Origin: DASSSQ01 sp963839285
GTDB taxonomy: Bacteria > Actinomycetota > Thermoleophilia > Gaiellales > Gaiellaceae
Assembly (NCBI GenBank): GCA_963839285.1
Contig: CAWIUN010000012.1
Span: forward strand, 24,309-88,308
Length of the DNA stretch: 64,000 bases
Direction of reading: 5' to 3'
The notes beneath the pieces were generated by a model. The model worked only from the letters and a program-made list of their open reading frames with translations, did no database searches and was not told where the DNA came from. A program made the position numbers and the translations under genes. This document shows positions 25,844 through 38,932 of this stretch, piece after piece; the first letter of the stretch is position 1, and every line of letters starts with the position of its first letter.

Positions 25844-26623
25844 ATGACTGCAGCCCTCGTCGCCCTGGCGGCCGTCGGCTTCGTCCTCCTCCTCTTCCTG
25901 GTCTCGGCGATCAAGGTCGCGCGCGAGTACGAGCGCGGCATCGTCTTCCGGCTCGGCCGCCTGCTGCCGGAGCCGAAGGGGCCGGGGCTCTTCGTCCTGA
26001 TCCCGATCGTCGACCGGATGGTCAAGGTCGACCTGCGGACGATCACGCTGAACGTGCCGCCGCAGGAGGTGATCACCAAGGACAACGTCCCGGTGCGCGT
26101 CAACGCGGTCGCCTACTTCCGGATCGTCGAGCCGAAGGCGGCGATCGTCCAGATCGAGAACTTCATGGTCGCGACCTCGCAGATCTCGCAGACGACGCTG
26201 CGGAGCGTGCTCGGGCAGCACCAGCTCGACGAGCTGCTCTCGGAGCGCGAGAAGATCAACGCGATCCTGCAGACGATCATCGACGAGGCGACCTCGCCCT
26301 GGGGGATCAAGGTCTCGATCGTCGAGGTCAAGGACGTCGAGATCCCCGCCGGCATGCAGCGGGCGATGGCGCGGCAGGCGGAGGCCGAGCGCGAGCGGCG
26401 CGCGAAGGTGATCAACGCCGAGGGCGAGTTCCAGGCGTCGGAGCGGCTCAAGGACGCGGCGCTCGTGATCGAGGAGCACCCGATCGCGCTGCAGCTCCGC
26501 TACCTGCAGACGCTGCTCGAGCTCGGCTCCTCGCAGTCGACGACGATCGTCTTCCCGGCGCCCGTCGACATCATCAGCTCCTTCCTGCCGAAGTCCGCGC
26601 AGGCCGGGCGCGAGGGATCGTGA
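25844..26623 (+). CDS. Slipin (stomatin/SPFH-domain membrane protein)
   Basis: 259 residues. N-terminal membrane anchor (ALVALAAVGFVLLLFLVSAI), then the SPFH core: AREYERGIVFRLGRLL, GPGLFVLIPIVDRMVKVDLRT, VPPQEVITKDNVPVRVNAVAYFRI, and a C-terminal helical oligomerisation region rich in AEAERERRAKVINAEGEF. Slipins form membrane microdomain scaffolds and are usual partners of NfeD proteases. Ribosome-binding site GAAAGGA 5 nt before the ATG. The stop overlaps the next gene's presumed GTG. Confidence 0.93.
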   Translation: MTAALVALAAVGFVLLLFLVSAIKVAREYERGIVFRLGRLLPEPKGPGLFVLIPIVDRMVKVDLRTITLNVPPQEVITKDNVPVRVNAVAYFRIVEPKAAIVQIENFMVATSQISQTTLRSVLGQHQLDELLSEREKINAILQTIIDEATSPWGIKVSIVEVKDVEIPAGMQRAMARQAEAERERRAKVINAEGEFQASERLKDAALVIEEHPIALQLRYLQTLLELGSSQSTTIVFPAPVDIISSFLPKSAQAGREGS

Positions 26624-27441
26624 GCGCCTGAGCGAGCTGCGGCGCGATCCGCTGACGGGCCGGCTCGTCGCCGTCGCCGGCGGGCGCGCGACCCGGCCGG
26701 GCGCCTTCCGGCCGGTCGAGGACGAGCGCGCGAGCTGCCCGTTCTGCGCCGGCCGGGAGGAGCGGACGCCGCCCGAGACGCTGCGGCTCGGCGAGCCCTG
26801 GCGCGTCCGCGTCTTCCCCAACCTCTACCCCGCGCTCGAGCGGCAGGAGGTCGTCGTGCACGCGCCCGAGCACCTCCACTCGCTGGGCGAGCTCGACGAC
26901 GGCCAGCTCGACCTCGTCGCGGAGGCATGGCGCCGCCGGGCGGAGGCGGCGCGGGCGGAGGGCTTCCCCTACGTGCACGCGCTCGTCAACGAGGGCCGCG
27001 AGGCAGGCTCGAGCCTGCCGCACACCCATTCGCAGCTCGTCTGGCTGCACGAGCCGCCTCCCGCGGTCGCGGCCGAGCGAGGCCCGCTCCGGGTCGAGAA
27101 CGTCGTCGCCGAGGCGGACGGGCTCGTCGCCTTCTGCCCCTGGGCCTCGCGCCTCCCCTACGAGACGTGGATCGCGCCGGCGGAGCCCGCGGCCGGGGGG
27201 CTCGAGAGCCCGCTGCTCGCTCCGGCGCTCCGGCTCGTCGCCTCGACCATCCGCCGGCTCGAAGCGGTGCTCGGCGAGCGGCCGCCGCTGAACGCGTGGC
27301 TGCACGACGGCGCCCACTGGCATCTCGAGCTCGTCCCGCGCCTGACCGCCCTCGCCGGGCTCGAGCTCGGGGCCGGGATCTACGTCAACGCGGTGCCGCC
27401 GGAGCGGGCCGCCGCCGAGCTCGGGGACGCCGCGAGGCTAG
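26620..27441 (+). CDS. Galactose-1-phosphate uridylyltransferase-like (HIT superfamily) protein, frameshifted
   Basis: Recognisable GalT parts: opening LSELRRDPLTGRLVAVAGGRA, zinc pair SCPFCAGREERTPPE, FPNLYPALERQEVVVHAPEH, the active-site region NEGREAGSSLPHTHSQLVWLHE (H-x-H-x-Q), and the ending HWHLELVPRLTALAGLELGAGIYVNAVPPE. It would transfer UMP between UDP-glucose and galactose-1-phosphate or a related sugar phosphate; some relatives have other nucleotidyl substrates. The reading frame has no normal start: GTG 26620 overlaps the slipin stop, and one missing base near 26628 would connect it. An extra base near 27430 would create the stop at 27439-27441, sharing CTAG with the convergent regulator. 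Confidence 0.72.
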
Positions 27442-27743
27442 GAGCCCGCGCCGGAGCGCAGCTGCTGCTCCCGGAAGCGGCGGGCGGCGTCGATCGCCGC
27501 GCCCAGGTTGAGGCCCTTGTCCTTCGCCTGCTTGATCAGCATCACGGTCTCGACGGCGTCCATGTCGTAGATGCGCTGCTTCTTGCCCTTGGTCGGGATC
27601 TGGGCCTTGTTGGTCCAGTAGTCGAGCTGCATCTTCGAGATGCCTGCGATCTGGCACACCTGCCCCAGGTAGAGCTCGATCTTGTCCAGGTGCTGCGACA
27701 TGTCGATCGGCTCGAGCAGGTCCACTTGCTTCGTGAAAGCCAT
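27438..27743 (-). CDS. Small MerR-like helix-turn-helix regulator
   Basis: 101 residues. The MerR-type segment is LGQVCQIAGISKMQLDYWTNKAQIPT (helix-turn-helix with the YWT turn), followed by a wing KGKKQRIYDMDAVETVMLIKQ and a short helix KGLNLGAAIDAARRF. No effector domain or metal-binding Cys. It would bind DNA; targets unknown. It lies 60 bp downstream of gyrA on the same strand and may be co-transcribed. A purine-rich AAGAAAGAAG precedes the ATG at 27743. The stop shares a CTAG with the convergent GalT-like gene. Confidence 0.78.
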   Translation of the reverse strand: MAFTKQVDLLEPIDMSQHLDKIELYLGQVCQIAGISKMQLDYWTNKAQIPTKGKKQRIYDMDAVETVMLIKQAKDKGLNLGAAIDAARRFREQQLRSGAGS

Positions 27744-27802
27744 ACGAGACTTCTTTCTTCGGCGGAATCGACCCCTCCCTTGAGAGGGATACCACCCTTG
27801 CT

Positions 27803-30424
<2,622 letters not shown>

Positions 30425-30427
<3 letters not shown>

Positions 30428-30445
30428 CTAGTCGACCTCGGACAT

Positions 30446-30448
<3 letters not shown>
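30425..30448 (-). repeat. Duplicated gyrA start: TAGATGTCCGAGGT twice, creating a MSEVD mini-ORF
   Basis: On the minus strand the gyrB stop TAG is followed at once by ATGTCCGAGGTCGAC, then TAG and ATGTCCGAGGTGGAT, the true gyrA start. The first copy (30445-30428) encodes MSEVD and a stop that abuts the gyrA ATG. gyrA itself begins MSEVD. Spacing of the two copies is 18 nt, keeping frame. The arrangement would allow ribosomes from gyrB to reinitiate twice. Confidence 0.85.
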
Positions 30449-32827
<2,379 letters not shown>

Positions 32828-32873
32828 GAAAAAAGCCCTGCAAATCGCGCAGTTGCGGGCAGAAGGAAGTGTA

Positions 32874-33315
32874 TCAGAAAGACCCGACGGAGCGCGCCCT
32901 CGCGAGGCTCAGCGCGGCCGCTCTCGCGATCCGCCTGCGCAGCTCCTCGTCCTCCACGCCGGCGGCCGCCTCGGCCGCGCGCGCCTCGTCCTCGGGCGAC
33001 GGCTCGGCGGCGGGCGCGCGGCGCGCGTGGGCCGGCTCCTCGACCGCGCGTCGGCAGCGGCCCGGGGGCGAAGCGGATCGCGGCGACGCCGAGCCGGCCG
33101 GCGATCTCGACCGCGCGATGCCCGAGCTCGAACGCCCAGACCGCGTCGGCCGTGTGCACGTGCAGGGTGCCGTCGCGGGAGATCCGCGCCGGCCAGGCGT
33201 TCGTCGCGATCTGCGACCCGACCGCGGCGGTCCAGGCCTCGAGCAGCTCCGCCATCCCGGCCTGCGGGCCGAAGCGCCGCAGCTCGCGGCTCACCTCGGT
33301 GCCGAGCCGCTCCAT
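32874..33315 (-). CDS. DUF721 (DciA-like) protein, one frameshift
   Basis: About 146 residues. MERLGTEVSRELRRFGPQAGMAELLEAWTAAVG and the core IATNAWPARISRDGTLHVHTADAVWAFEL are the DUF721 fold, which includes the helicase-loader DciA. A role in loading DnaB at the origin is known for DciA proteins and fits the position between recF and gyrB. Near 33047 one extra base shifts the frame; corrected, it continues VEEPAHARRAPAAEP, a charged Ala/Glu/Arg tail, and stops at 32874. ATG 33315 overlaps the recF TGA. Confidence 0.8.
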
Positions 33316-34373
33316 CACCGGCTCACGGCCTCGCCGGGCACGACCTCGACCAGCTGGTCCGGCTCGACGGGCAGCGCCGCGGCGGAGGTCGCGGTGATCA
33401 CGGTCTGCCCCATCGCGCCGATTCTCGCAGCGAGCGTCCGCCGCCGCCCGGGGTCGAGCTCGGAGAGCACGTCGTCGAGCAGGAGCAGCGGCGGCGGCCC
33501 CGCCGCGGCGAGCACCTCCGCCTCGGCGAGGAGCAGGGCCAGGACGGCGAGGCGCTGCTCCCCCTGCGAGCCGAAGCCGCGCAGCTCGCGGTCGCCGGCG
33601 AGGAGGAGCACGTCGTCGAGGTGCGGGCCGATCCCGGTCGTGCCGCGGTCGAGGTCGCGGTCGAGCCTCGCCTCGAGCTGCTCGACGGTCGCGGCGCCGC
33701 CCCGGTAGTCGAGCCGCCCGCCGGCGAGGCCGAGCTCCCCCAGGCGCTCGGCGAAGCCCGGCCCGAGCGCCTCGAGGACCTGCCTGCGGGCCTCGACGAG
33801 CGCTGCTCCGAGCGCGGCGACCTGCTCCGTCCAGGGCGCGATCGTCTCCCGCGCCGAGAGCCCGAGGGCGACCCGGCGCAGCGCGGCGTTCCGCTGGGCG
33901 ATCGCCGCGCCGTAGTCGGCGGCGAGCTGCGCGCGGCCCGGGTAGAGCCTGCCGACCGCCCGGTCGAAGTAGGCGCGGCGCGCGGCCGGCCCGCCCTTGA
34001 CGACGGCGAGGCGGTCCGGCGTGAAGACGAGCGTCTGCACGGTCCGGCGCAGCTGCTCGGCGGAGGCGAGGCGCGCTCCGTTCACGACCGCCTGCTTCGC
34101 CTGCGCGGTCGAGAGGCCGATCCGCAGCTGCAGCGGCGTCTCGCCGCGGCGGCCCTCGAGCGCGACGACCGCCGCGTCCTCGCCGAAGCGGATCAGGTCG
34201 CGGTCGGTCCGTGTCCGCGGCGAGAACCCCTGGGTGCCGACGTGCAGCGCCTCGAGCAGGTTCGTCTTGCCGGCCCCGTTCTCGCCGACGACGAGGACGA
34301 CGCCCGGCCGCAGCGCCAGCTCGAGCCGCGGGTAGGAGCGGTACTGGCGGAGCGAGGCGCCCGAGACGACCAG
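33315..34373 (-). CDS. recF: DNA replication and repair protein RecF
   Basis: About 352 residues. LRQYRSYPRLELALRPGVVLVVGENGAGKTNLLEALHV is the N-terminal ABC-type Walker A region (split here for clarity: GENGAGKTN), RTVQTLVFTPDRLAVVKGGPAARRAYFD the Lid region, GSQGEQRLAVLALLLAEAEVL the signature and PPLLLLDDVLSELDPGRR Walker B with D-loop. It loads RecA at gaps. The frame is unbroken, yet no ATG, GTG or TTG occurs before residue ~96; a CTG at 34373 gives the normal N-terminus, and a stop bars further extension. Either CTG is used or the start codon was damaged. Follows dnaN. Confidence 0.9.
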   Translation of the reverse strand: MVVSGASLRQYRSYPRLELALRPGVVLVVGENGAGKTNLLEALHVGTQGFSPRTRTDRDLIRFGEDAAVVALEGRRGETPLQLRIGLSTAQAKQAVVNGARLASAEQLRRTVQTLVFTPDRLAVVKGGPAARRAYFDRAVGRLYPGRAQLAADYGAAIAQRNAALRRVALGLSARETIAPWTEQVAALGAALVEARRQVLEALGPGFAERLGELGLAGGRLDYRGGAATVEQLEARLDRDLDRGTTGIGPHLDDVLLLAGDRELRGFGSQGEQRLAVLALLLAEAEVLAAAGPPPLLLLDDVLSELDPGRRRTLAARIGAMGQTVITATSAAALPVEPDQLVEVVPGEAVSR

Positions 34374-34380
34374 CGGACGA

Positions 34381-35523
34381 TCAGCCGGCGAGGCGGATCG
34401 GCATGATCAGGTACCAGAAGTCGTCGCCCTCGCCGGTGATCAGGCCGGGCCGCAGCGGGCTGATCAGCTTCAGCACCGCCTGGTCGCCGTCGACCGACTC
34501 GATCCCGTCGCGAAGGAAGTCGGCGTTGAAGCCGATCTCGAGCGGCTCGCCGGCGAACTGCACCGGCAGCGACTCGCGCGACTCGCCGACGTCCTGGGTC
34601 TGCGCCGAGATCGTCAGCTCGCCCTCGGCGAAGCGCAGCCGCAGCGGCGAGTTGCGCTCGGCCATCAGCGAGACGCGGCGGACGACCTCGGCGAGCTCGT
34701 CGCGCGCGACCGGCACCTCGTGCTCGAAGGCCTCCGGCCGCAGCTGGCGGTAGTTCGGGAACTGGCCGTCGATGCGGCGCGTCGTCAGCCAGACCCCGTC
34801 GGCTGCGAAGACGACGTGGTTCTCGTGCACGCCGAGCCGGAGCTCCTCCGCCGAGCCCGCGATCCGGGCCAGCTCGGCGAGCGCGCGCGCCGGGATGATC
34901 GCCTCGAGGTCGGGCAGCTCGCCCTCGACCGGCGTCTCCTTGACCGACATGCGGTACGAGTCGGTCGCGGCCATGACGACGCGGCCCGCCTCGAAGCGGA
35001 CGAGGATCCCCGTCAGCACCGGCCGCGACTCGTCGCGGGAGGCGGCGCGCTGCACGCGGGCGATCGTGTCGAGCAGCGCCTCGCGATCGACGGTGTGCAG
35101 CTGCGTCGCCTCGACCTCCGGCAGCCGGGGGAAGTCCTCGGTCGAGAAGGTGTGCAGGCGGAAGCTGGCGGCGCCGGAGACGATCTGGACGACGCCCTCC
35201 TCGGGCAGGTACTCGATCGTCACCTCCTCGGCCGGCAGCGAGCGGACGACGTCGAGCAGCTTGCGGCCCGAGACGACGACGGCGCCGTCCCCCTCGACCT
35301 GCGCCTCGAGCGAGCCGCGCAGCGAGAGCTCCATGTCGGTGGCCGCGAGACGGAGCGTGCCCTGCTCGGCGCGGAGCAGGATCCCCGAGAGCACGAGCAC
35401 CGCCGTGCGCGTCGAGACGCCGCGGGAGACGACGCCGAGCGCCTGGGTCAGCTCGTCGCGGGGGCAGACGACCTTGAACGCCGAGTTGAGTGCAGGTCCT
35501 GCGTCGATGTCTGAATCAATCAT
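34381..35523 (-). CDS. dnaN: DNA polymerase III sliding clamp (beta subunit)
   Basis: 380 residues, three clamp domains. FKVVCPRDELTQALGVVSRGVSTRTAVLVLSG, AATDMELSL, the repeat YEYL-type turns and the C-terminal EIGFNADFLRDGIESVDGDQAVLKLIS with LIMPIRLAG. It encircles DNA and tethers the polymerase. The ATG at 35523 is preceded by AAGAG. It lies 157 bp after dnaA on the same strand, as in the classical dnaA-dnaN order. Confidence 0.96.
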   Translation of the reverse strand: MIDSDIDAGPALNSAFKVVCPRDELTQALGVVSRGVSTRTAVLVLSGILLRAEQGTLRLAATDMELSLRGSLEAQVEGDGAVVVSGRKLLDVVRSLPAEEVTIEYLPEEGVVQIVSGAASFRLHTFSTEDFPRLPEVEATQLHTVDREALLDTIARVQRAASRDESRPVLTGILVRFEAGRVVMAATDSYRMSVKETPVEGELPDLEAIIPARALAELARIAGSAEELRLGVHENHVVFAADGVWLTTRRIDGQFPNYRQLRPEAFEHEVPVARDELAEVVRRVSLMAERNSPLRLRFAEGELTISAQTQDVGESRESLPVQFAGEPLEIGFNADFLRDGIESVDGDQAVLKLISPLRPGLITGEGDDFWYLIMPIRLAG

Positions 35524-35680
35524 CTCTTAAAAGATCCTCGTAGAAGTCATAGGGAGTGTGGACTCCGGGGAGGACGGCACCGACGCCGCTCCGGGAGCGC
35601 GATCCGGGTGTGGGTCCCGGTCGGGGACAACTGCGGCGGTCCCACAGGCGCTCGTCGGGCGGTCGAGGTTCTCCACGGAT
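35524..35680. other. dnaA-dnaN spacer with weak DnaA-box-like motifs
   Basis: The 157-bp gap contains TGTGGACTC (35557-35565) and TTCTCCACG (35669-35677), each two mismatches from a DnaA box, and an AT-richer start CTCTTAAAAGATCC. Some bacteria carry a second origin segment here. The motifs are too weak to claim that. Confidence 0.3.
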
Positions 35681-37075
35681 TCAGCGACCCTGCTTGATAC
35701 GTGCGGTCAACTCTTGCACGAGGTTGTACACAGAGCGGTCCTCGCGGATCAGGCGCGCGATCTTCGAGGTCGCGTGGATCACGGTCGTGTGGTCGCGCCC
35801 GCCGAACTCCTTGCCGATCTTCGGCAGCGACGAGTCCGTCAGCTCGCGCGAGAGGTACATCGCGACCTGGCGCGGGTAGACGATGTTCTGCGAGCGCCGG
35901 TCGCCGCAGAGCTCCTCCAGCGAGAGGCTGAAGCGGTCGGCGACGAGCACCTGGATCTTCTCGATCGAGACGGCCGCCTGCTCGCCCTGCGGGAAGACGT
36001 CCTTGAGCACGTCCTGGGCGAGGTCGACGGTCATCGGCCGCCCGGTCAGCGAGGAGAAGGCGACGACGCGGGTGAGCGCGCCCTCGAGCTCGCGGATGTT
36101 CGTCGAGACGCGGCCGGCGATGAAGGTCAGCACCTGCTCGTCGGGCACGTTGATCTTGTCCGTCTTCACCTTCTTGCGCAGGATCGCGATCCGCGTCTCG
36201 AGGTCGGGCGGCTGGATGTCCGTGATCAACCCCCACTCGAAGCGCGAGCGCAGGCGCTCCTCCAGGGTCGAGATCTCCCGCGGCGGCCGGTCCGAGCTGA
36301 TCACGATCTGCCGGCCCGCCTCGTAGAGCGAGTTGAAGGTGTGGAAGAACTCCTCCTGGATCCGCTCCTTGTGCTCGAAGAACTGGACGTCGTCGATCAG
36401 GAGCACGTCGTAGGTGCGGTAGCGCTGCTTGAAGCCCTCGATCCGCTTGTCGCGCAGGCTGTTGATGAAGTCGTTCATGAACGTCTCGCTCGTGACGTAG
36501 CGGACGGTCAGGTCGCCGTTGTGCATGCCGACGTAGTCGGCGACCGCCTGCAGCAGGTGCGTCTTGCCGAGCCCGGTGCCGCCGTAGATGAAGAGCGGGT
36601 TGTAGGCCTGGGCCGGCGCCTCCGCGACCGCGAGCGCGGCCGCGTGCGCGAAGCGGTTCGACGAGCCGATCACGAACGAGTCGAACGTGTACTTGCGGTT
36701 GATGCCGCCGCCGTCGGGGCGGAGCGGGACCGCCGCCTGCGCGGTCGGCTCGGCGCCGGCCTCGGTCTCCGGCTCGGTCTCGAGCGGCAGCGGCAGCGGC
36801 GGCGGGGTCGCAGGCCCGAGCACGCGCAGCCGGATCCGCAGCTCGCGCCCGGTCGCGTCCTCGAGCGCCGCGCTGATCAGGCCGAGGAAGTGACCCTCGA
36901 TCCACTCGCGGGTGAAGTCGTTCGGGACGCCGAGGACGAACGAGTCGTCGGCGAGCTCGTCGCCGCGCACCTCGCCGAACCAGGTCGAGAAGGTGGTCTC
37001 GTTCAGCGTTCCCTGCAATCGAGCCGAGATCTCAGTCCAGAGGGATTCCGCAGTCAGCTCGATTGGTGGCTCCAC
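35681..37075 (-). CDS. dnaA: Chromosomal replication initiator DnaA
   Basis: 464 residues. Domain I (SLWTEISARLQGTLNETTFSTWF), a Pro/Glu-rich linker, AAA+ core starting YTFDSFVIGSSNRFAHAAAL with Walker A GGTGLGKTH, Walker B VLLIDDVQFF and sensor ISSDRPPREI, and the DNA-binding domain IV with GGRDHTTVIHA. It opens oriC, which lies immediately upstream (37076-37396). GTG start at 37075 with GGAAGG upstream. Promoter: TTGAGC (37155-37150), 17 bp, TATGCT (37132-37127). Confidence 0.97.
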   Translation of the reverse strand: MEPPIELTAESLWTEISARLQGTLNETTFSTWFGEVRGDELADDSFVLGVPNDFTREWIEGHFLGLISAALEDATGRELRIRLRVLGPATPPPLPLPLETEPETEAGAEPTAQAAVPLRPDGGGINRKYTFDSFVIGSSNRFAHAAALAVAEAPAQAYNPLFIYGGTGLGKTHLLQAVADYVGMHNGDLTVRYVTSETFMNDFINSLRDKRIEGFKQRYRTYDVLLIDDVQFFEHKERIQEEFFHTFNSLYEAGRQIVISSDRPPREISTLEERLRSRFEWGLITDIQPPDLETRIAILRKKVKTDKINVPDEQVLTFIAGRVSTNIRELEGALTRVVAFSSLTGRPMTVDLAQDVLKDVFPQGEQAAVSIEKIQVLVADRFSLSLEELCGDRRSQNIVYPRQVAMYLSRELTDSSLPKIGKEFGGRDHTTVIHATSKIARLIREDRSVYNLVQELTARIKQGR

Positions 37076-37126
37076 GCCCTTCCGATGCTCCTCTCACGGG
37101 TCGTCCGCCGGGGCGGCGAAGAGGCG

Positions 37127-37155
37127 AGCATAGCAGCGTCCCCGCCGCCGCTCAA
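37127..37155 (-). promoter_or_regulatory. dnaA promoter
   Basis: On the minus strand TTGAGC (37155-37150), a 17-bp spacer and TATGCT (37132-37127), a near-consensus housekeeping promoter. Transcription would start near 37120, leaving a leader of about 45 nt with GGAAGG before the GTG. Confidence 0.65.
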
Positions 37156-37332
37156 TCGTCCGTATCGACGCTTTTCACGCTCGGAAACATCGCTATTTGC
37201 AGGGATTTCCAGGCGTTCCACACGCATCTCCACACCTGTGGACAACCAGGATCTGCGTCTCTCGTTGTGCAGGCGCAGAGGGGCTTCCGCGGCGCCGCCG
37301 CCTGTGGACAACCGGCCGGGCGGCGCCTCGTC

Positions 37333-37338
37333 TATACT
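37333..37338 (+). promoter_or_regulatory. rpmH minus-10 element TATACT
   Basis: TATACT lies about 58 nt before the rpmH ATG. The minus-35 position (about 37310) coincides with the end of the DnaA box at 37303-37311 instead of a TTGACA-like hexamer, so DnaA might influence transcription of the rpmH-rnpA side. Confidence 0.5.
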
Positions 37339-37396
37339 GGCCCTCGGCCGCCGACCCGGACGGCCGATTTTTCTCGGTCGAACACTCTCTCGTCGA

Positions 37397-37531
37397 ATGA
37401 AGCGGACCTACCAGCCGAACGTGCGCAGACGGAAGCGGAAGCACGGCTTCCGCCACCGCATGTCCACGCGCGCGGGGCGCCTGATCCTGAAGCGGCGCCG
37501 GGCCAAGGGGCGCAAGCGGCTCTCGGCATAG
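37397..37531 (+). CDS. rpmH: 50S ribosomal protein L34
   Basis: 44 residues, MKRTYQPNVRRRKRKHGFRH and then STRAGRLILKRRRAKGRKRLSA: the complete, invariant L34 sequence. It is part of the large ribosomal subunit. First gene of the plus-strand run rpmH-rnpA-yidD-yidC-jag-rsmG next to oriC. Confidence 0.97.
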   Translation: MKRTYQPNVRRRKRKHGFRHRMSTRAGRLILKRRRAKGRKRLSA

Positions 37532-37536
37532 AGCGC

Positions 37537-37908
37537 GTGCCCCCGGTGCAGCGTCGCAATCGCCTGTCCCGCTCGCGGGACTTCGACACTGTCTACCGCC
37601 ACGGTCGCTCGGTGTCGACGCGCTTCCTCGTCCTCTACTCCTTCGCGCGCGAGGAGGACGCCGGCGACCCGCGGCCCGACCATGCACGACTAGGCCTCGC
37701 CGTGCCGAGGTCGGTCGGGAACGCCGTCGTCCGCAACCGGATCAAGCGGCAGCTGAAGGAGATCTGGCGGGGCCGGCTCGAGGCGGTGCCCGGCGGCCGC
37801 GACTACGTCCTCGTCGTGCGGCCGGGCCTGCCGGAGGCCGCCGAGGCGCGCGGTCACGAGTGGCTGGTCGACCGGGTCGACGAGGTGCTCGGGAAGGCCT
37901 CGGCGTGA
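37537..37908 (+). CDS. rnpA: Ribonuclease P protein component
   Basis: 123 residues. RNRLSRSRDFDTVYRHGRSV at the N-terminus and the RNA-binding signature SVGNAVVRNRIKRQLKEIWR (RNR motif). With the RNA subunit it matures tRNA 5' ends. GTG 37537 (next in frame 37546) lies 5 bp after rpmH. The stop overlaps the yidD start (GTGA). Confidence 0.94.
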   Translation: MPPVQRRNRLSRSRDFDTVYRHGRSVSTRFLVLYSFAREEDAGDPRPDHARLGLAVPRSVGNAVVRNRIKRQLKEIWRGRLEAVPGGRDYVLVVRPGLPEAAEARGHEWLVDRVDEVLGKASA

Positions 37909-38111
37909 GACGCCTCGTCAGCGCGACCATGCACGCCTTCTTCCCCTCGCCCGGCGTCGCCGGCGCGCCGACCTGCAAGTACCACCCGACCTGCTCGCAG
38001 TACGCGGCCGACGCCCTGCGCAAGCACGGCCCGGTCAAGGGCTCGCTGAAAGCCGCCTGGCGCGTGCTCCGCTGCAATCCCTGGAGCAAGGGCGGGGTGG
38101 ACCACGCGTGA
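37905..38111 (+). CDS. yidD: Membrane protein insertion efficiency factor YidD
   Basis: 68 residues. CKYHPTCSQYAADALRKHG and RVLRCNPWSKGGVD are the fixed YidD motifs with three conserved Cys. It aids YidC-dependent insertion. GTG start overlaps the rnpA stop, and its own stop overlaps the yidC start by 4 bp. Confidence 0.94.
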   Translation: MRRLVSATMHAFFPSPGVAGAPTCKYHPTCSQYAADALRKHGPVKGSLKAAWRVLRCNPWSKGGVDHA

Positions 38112-38932
38112 TCGCGTCGCTGCTCGTCGCCAGCCCGCTGACGCCGCTCGAGGACGCGCTCCGCGCCGTCCTCGACTGGCTGCACGGCACCCTCGGCCTC
38201 CCCTGGGCCTGGGCGATCGTCGTCATCACCGTGCTCGTGCGGATGCTGCTCGTGCCGCTGACCGTGCGCCAGATCCACTCGATGCAGAACATGCAGCGCT
38301 TCGCGCCGCAGATGAAGGAGATCCAGAAGAAGTACAAGGGCGACCGGCAGAAGGCCAACGAAGAGCTGATGAAGTTCTACAAGGAGCACAACATCAACCC
38401 GGCCGCGTCGTGCCTGCCGATGGTCGCGCAGATCCCGGTCTTCATCGCGCTCTACTTCGTGCTCCGCAACTTCGCGAACCACCCGCCGGCCGGGAACCTC
38501 GAGTGGCTCGGCCTCGTCAACATCATCGACCCGGCCCACGCGGGCTGGGGCAAGCTGCTGCTCGTCATCTACGTGATCAGCCAGATGTCGTCGACCTACT
38601 TCATGTCGACGACGATGGACAAGACGCAGCGCTACCTGATGATGGGGCTGCCGCTCGTCTTCGTCAGCTTCATCATCAACTTCCGCACCGGGCTGCTGCT
38701 CTACTGGGTGACGACGAACCTGTGGACGGTCGGCCAGGGCCTGATCACGCGCCGGCTCGTCCCGAAGACGCCGGCGCCCTCGATCTTCCAGCGTCAGCCG
38801 CGGAAGCCGCCGGGAGACGGCGGCGGCGGCAACGGGGCCAAGAAGGAGCCGCCCCCGCCGAAGCCCGCCCCCGAGGCGCGGGCTCCGCAGCAGCCGCGCC
38901 GGGTCAAGCGGAAGAAGAAGGCCAGGCGGTGA
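38108..38932 (+). CDS. yidC: Membrane protein insertase YidC
   Basis: 274 residues, short Gram-positive type. Helices at WAWAIVVITVLVRMLLVPLT, AQIPVFIALYFVLRNF, LLVIYVISQMSSTYF and LMMGLPLVFVSFIINFRTGL; the cytoplasmic loop FAPQMKEIQKKYKGDRQKANEE is typical, and the conserved Arg of the groove lies in VLVRMLL. The basic Pro-rich tail ending RRVKRKKKARR may bind ribosomes. GTG start; stop overlaps jag (GTGA). Confidence 0.95.
   Translation: MIASLLVASPLTPLEDALRAVLDWLHGTLGLPWAWAIVVITVLVRMLLVPLTVRQIHSMQNMQRFAPQMKEIQKKYKGDRQKANEELMKFYKEHNINPAASCLPMVAQIPVFIALYFVLRNFANHPPAGNLEWLGLVNIIDPAHAGWGKLLLVIYVISQMSSTYFMSTTMDKTQRYLMMGLPLVFVSFIINFRTGLLLYWVTTNLWTVGQGLITRRLVPKTPAPSIFQRQPRKPPGDGGGGNGAKKEPPPPKPAPEARAPQQPRRVKRKKKARR

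Larger units (their letters stand above)
37076..37396. other. Probable replication origin oriC (rpmH-dnaA spacer)
   Basis: A 321-bp non-coding region between the divergent dnaA and rpmH genes. It holds two identical DnaA boxes TGTGGACAA (37237-37245 and 37303-37311; TTGTCCACA on the minus strand, the form favoured in actinobacteria) and weaker matches ATCTCCACA (37226-37234) and CGTTCCACA (37214-37222). The part 37150-37205 is locally AT-richer (TATCGACGCTTTTCACG, GGAAACATCGCTATTTG) and could be the unwinding element. Only four boxes are visible, fewer than in Streptomyces. Confidence 0.75.

Noticed and set aside
35524..35680. Second origin between dnaA and dnaN
   Set aside because: The DnaA-box-like motifs each have two mismatches and the stretch lacks an AT-rich segment comparable to the rpmH-dnaA gap.
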